DNA from: Paulownia fortunei
Taxonomy: Eukaryota > Streptophyta > Magnoliopsida > Lamiales > Paulowniaceae
Direction: 5' to 3'
Length of the DNA: 64,000 bases
Assembly (NCBI GenBank): GCA_019321725.1
Contig: JAGSPU010000064.1
Coordinates: forward strand, 124,001-188,000
Shown in pieces: positions 62,047-64,000 of the stretch. Position numbers and translations under genes: made by a program. The first letter of the stretch is position 1. The number at the start of each line of letters is the position of its first letter. Under the pieces are notes generated by a model. That model worked only from the letters and a program-made list of their open reading frames with translations. It did not search any database and was not told the origin of the DNA.

Positions 62047-62072
62047 CATTTGTTTGACGACAAAACATACAA

Positions 62073-62707
62073 ATGGTGTCGCAGATTTATCTTGATTGTG
62101 CGGTGTGCCTCGGCCCTGAGAATCTAGGTAATAAGGATGGCGATTCTAATGTGCCCTTATCCTCAGAAGATCATGCTGCTCCACAGATGCCTGGTATTTT
62201 TTGATCTTTTTACTTTATAACATAAGTGGCGAAACATTTCACATTGATTAGCTTCTTTATATTTATGCAGTGAAAAAAGTAACAAGGCAATGGGCTGCTT
62301 GGACTCGTCAGGAGGAAGAAAGCTTTTTTGCTGCTCTACAGCAAGTTGGCAAGGCAAATTATCTGCTACCTTTTTACAGATATTCATCCAGGAAAAAAAA
62401 ATGTGCTTATTGTCAGATGAATATATTCTGATAATGGATTACTTTTTCTCCAGAATTTTGAGAAAATCACTTGCCATGTCCAGAGCAAAAACAAGGATCA
62501 GGTGATTTTTCATGAAATTACACGTCGACTTCTTACTCATTTATTTACTTGATAGGCTCTAGTATTTCTTCTCATTTGATCTCTATTTGGCATTCAGGTC
62601 AGGCATTATTACTATCGGCTTGTAAGGCGAATGAACAAGCTGCTGGGTCCAGAATTCTGTCTTGATGCCAAAAACTCAAAAGACACGAATGCTGCAATGC
62701 TTCGATG
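62073..62707 (+). CDS. TKI1: TSL-kinase interacting protein 1, N-terminal part with SANT/Myb domain (3' partial)
   Basis: Exons are 62073-62193, 62271-62353, 62454-62501 and 62598-62707, all in phase, giving about 120 residues before the window ends. The start MVSQIYLDCAVCLGPENLG is followed by a SANT/Myb-like domain in exons 2-4: TRQWAAWTRQEEESFFAAL, QQVGK, NFEKITCHVQSKNKDQ, VRHYYYRLVRRMNKLLG. The tryptophan spacing and the family wording match plant TKI1, a nuclear protein found as a partner and substrate of the TOUSLED kinase (family knowledge). The intron after 62353 starts with GC (AAG|GCAAAT); the family's VGK-NFEK junction requires it. The next coding exon (after AAMLRW) was not found before 64,000. 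Confidence 0.9.
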
Positions 62708-64000
62708 GTAAATAATAACTTTTTATTGAAATTTCTTTTTGAAACTTGACTGTGACTTTTTGCGACCATCTTTTTATTGTTGTGTCACCACTTTGGCAGT
62801 AAGTAAATTTTTTGGTGTGTGGAAATGTCTAATATAAACAATTTTTCCCGGTTAAATGTGAATTAGGTGCGATGGAATTGGGTAGTTTTTACGTAATTGC
62901 TTCTGTTCATTTTTTTGTATTTTTGGAAAATGACAGGAATATACTAACTTCTAAAGATTAGGGGTCAAGGATCATTTGAAGAACCTGCTTGCAAGTTCAG
63001 TTGTTTTTATAGATGATACACTGCAGATATATGGTATCTGTTTTCATAAAACCAAAAACTAAAAATAAAAAAATAAAAAATCCAAAGGCGATGCTGGATG
63101 ATTTTTCCTGCATTTATCAGAACTTCATCATAATGCAGGAAGGGAGGTGTTATCAGGCCCCCTTTTTGATATTGCTCTGAATTTATAGCTGGTTCCACTC
63201 TTTCATTCTCTTATTATTGGTTGAATAAACTATTTTTGTATATTTGTTAAACATAACGTGGTGCCTCGAAATACTGATGCACTAACCATATATGCGTATG
63301 CTGAATGTGTATACTGTAACTTGTGTGATTTGACCTTTACCAAATACAGGTCCAAAAAAAGCTGCATCTTGCATTTCCTAGTGGAATTTGACTTGACTCT
63401 CTTGGGAAATGACTGGTTATGGCGCCATGGAATTCATTGTCCTTCTTACTAGAATTCAAGCATGGGAAGCAAGTTTGGGCTACATATGAAAGTGTTTCTG
63501 ATAGAAAAGATTACGTTTCCTTCATTGAACCTCTAAATCAAGATTACTTCTCTCCCTCTTTATTGTGTTTTTGCTCTCATTTATGGATCAGCTTGTCTTT
63601 CATAGAAGTCTTCTTGGAAATCAAATCTGACGACCATCAGCTGTTTGTTTCCTTTTAATTTTTCTGCCTATGGGTTGGTAGTTATAAGATGACTTGAGTA
63701 ACTAATCTCCATGCTATGTAATCTTCAAATGACGTGATGGATGGTCAGCCTAGTCCTGCTTCTTTGTGGCTGTTGGGATCTATGTACTGATTTTGTTTCT
63801 GTTGGGAAACCATGGGAAGTCTATTGGATTCTTGAGCTTCTTCTAAGTATTGACTTTCAGAAAAAAAATAATTTATAGTGAGATGTTAATGTGGAGGATA
63901 AGAAGTGGTATAGTCAGAGATCTAATTGATTTTGTGAAAATAGGTAACTATGCATCCATGTATTGATCTTTTGATATTGCAGGTTGTATTTTTTTTTTCT
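62708..64000 (+). other. TKI1 intron sequence to the right edge
   Basis: About 1.3 kb with no exon that continues the TKI1 reading frame in the expected wording. The frames at 63258 and 63419 show no known domain. The intron probably extends beyond the window. Confidence 0.5.

Noticed and set aside
1..64000. CRISPR arrays, bacterial operons, rRNA or tRNA genes
   Set aside because: No regularly spaced direct repeats with unique spacers, no Shine-Dalgarno-led gene runs and no tRNA or rRNA sequence that I could recognise; the window is eukaryotic nuclear DNA.

Overview
The window is nuclear DNA of a flowering plant, most likely a eudicot. It is AT-rich, with coding islands broken by GT-AG introns, plant-specific gene families (CSLA, SAUR, HIPP, a plant complex I subunit, TKI1) and LTR retrotransposons. 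No species can be named from the sequence alone. Exons were assembled by hand from splice sites, reading phase and recalled family sequences; no search was run.

Layout. 0.9-3.3 kb (+): the last eight exons of a cellulose-synthase-like A mannan synthase, with the first exon off the left edge. 3.9-4.5 kb (-): a doubtful small spliced gene. 5.3 kb: a decayed copia reverse-transcriptase scrap. 10.1-12.4 kb (+): a two-HMA-domain metal-binding (HIPP-type) protein whose prenylation tail is out of frame. 12.4-26.3 kb: a gene-poor AT-rich desert with MITE-like hairpins and local tandem duplications. 26.3-26.9 kb (+): an acylphosphatase gene with a frame-breaking loss in the catalytic core. 30.0 and 33.0 kb (+): two intronless SAUR genes. 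34.6-37.0 kb (-): a 98-residue plant mitochondrial complex I subunit. 38.7-40.5 kb (-): EMC5 (membrane magnesium transporter family). 41.9-56.9 kb (+): a 15-kb gene that joins a degenerate phosphoglycerate-kinase-like region to a TrmB-type tRNA (guanine-N7) methyltransferase region. One of its introns holds a young Ty1/copia element (43,199-48,329, target-site duplication ATTAC), and another holds a TRIM-like miniature retroelement. 62.1-64.0 kb (+): the SANT-domain start of TSL-kinase interacting protein 1, running off the right edge.

The genes do not form one pathway. SAUR, EMC5, acylphosphatase and HIPP are also close together on Arabidopsis chromosome 5 (At5g03310-At5g03380), and HIPP/TKI1 are neighbours on chromosome 2 (both from memory), so the window looks like conserved microsynteny.

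The most unusual item is the PGK-like/TrmB-like fusion, in which both halves appear to lack key catalytic residues. Separately, three genes (HIPP, EMC5 and the fusion gene) each have a frame break that one extra C in a C-run would repair. That points to homopolymer errors in the consensus as much as to real mutation.
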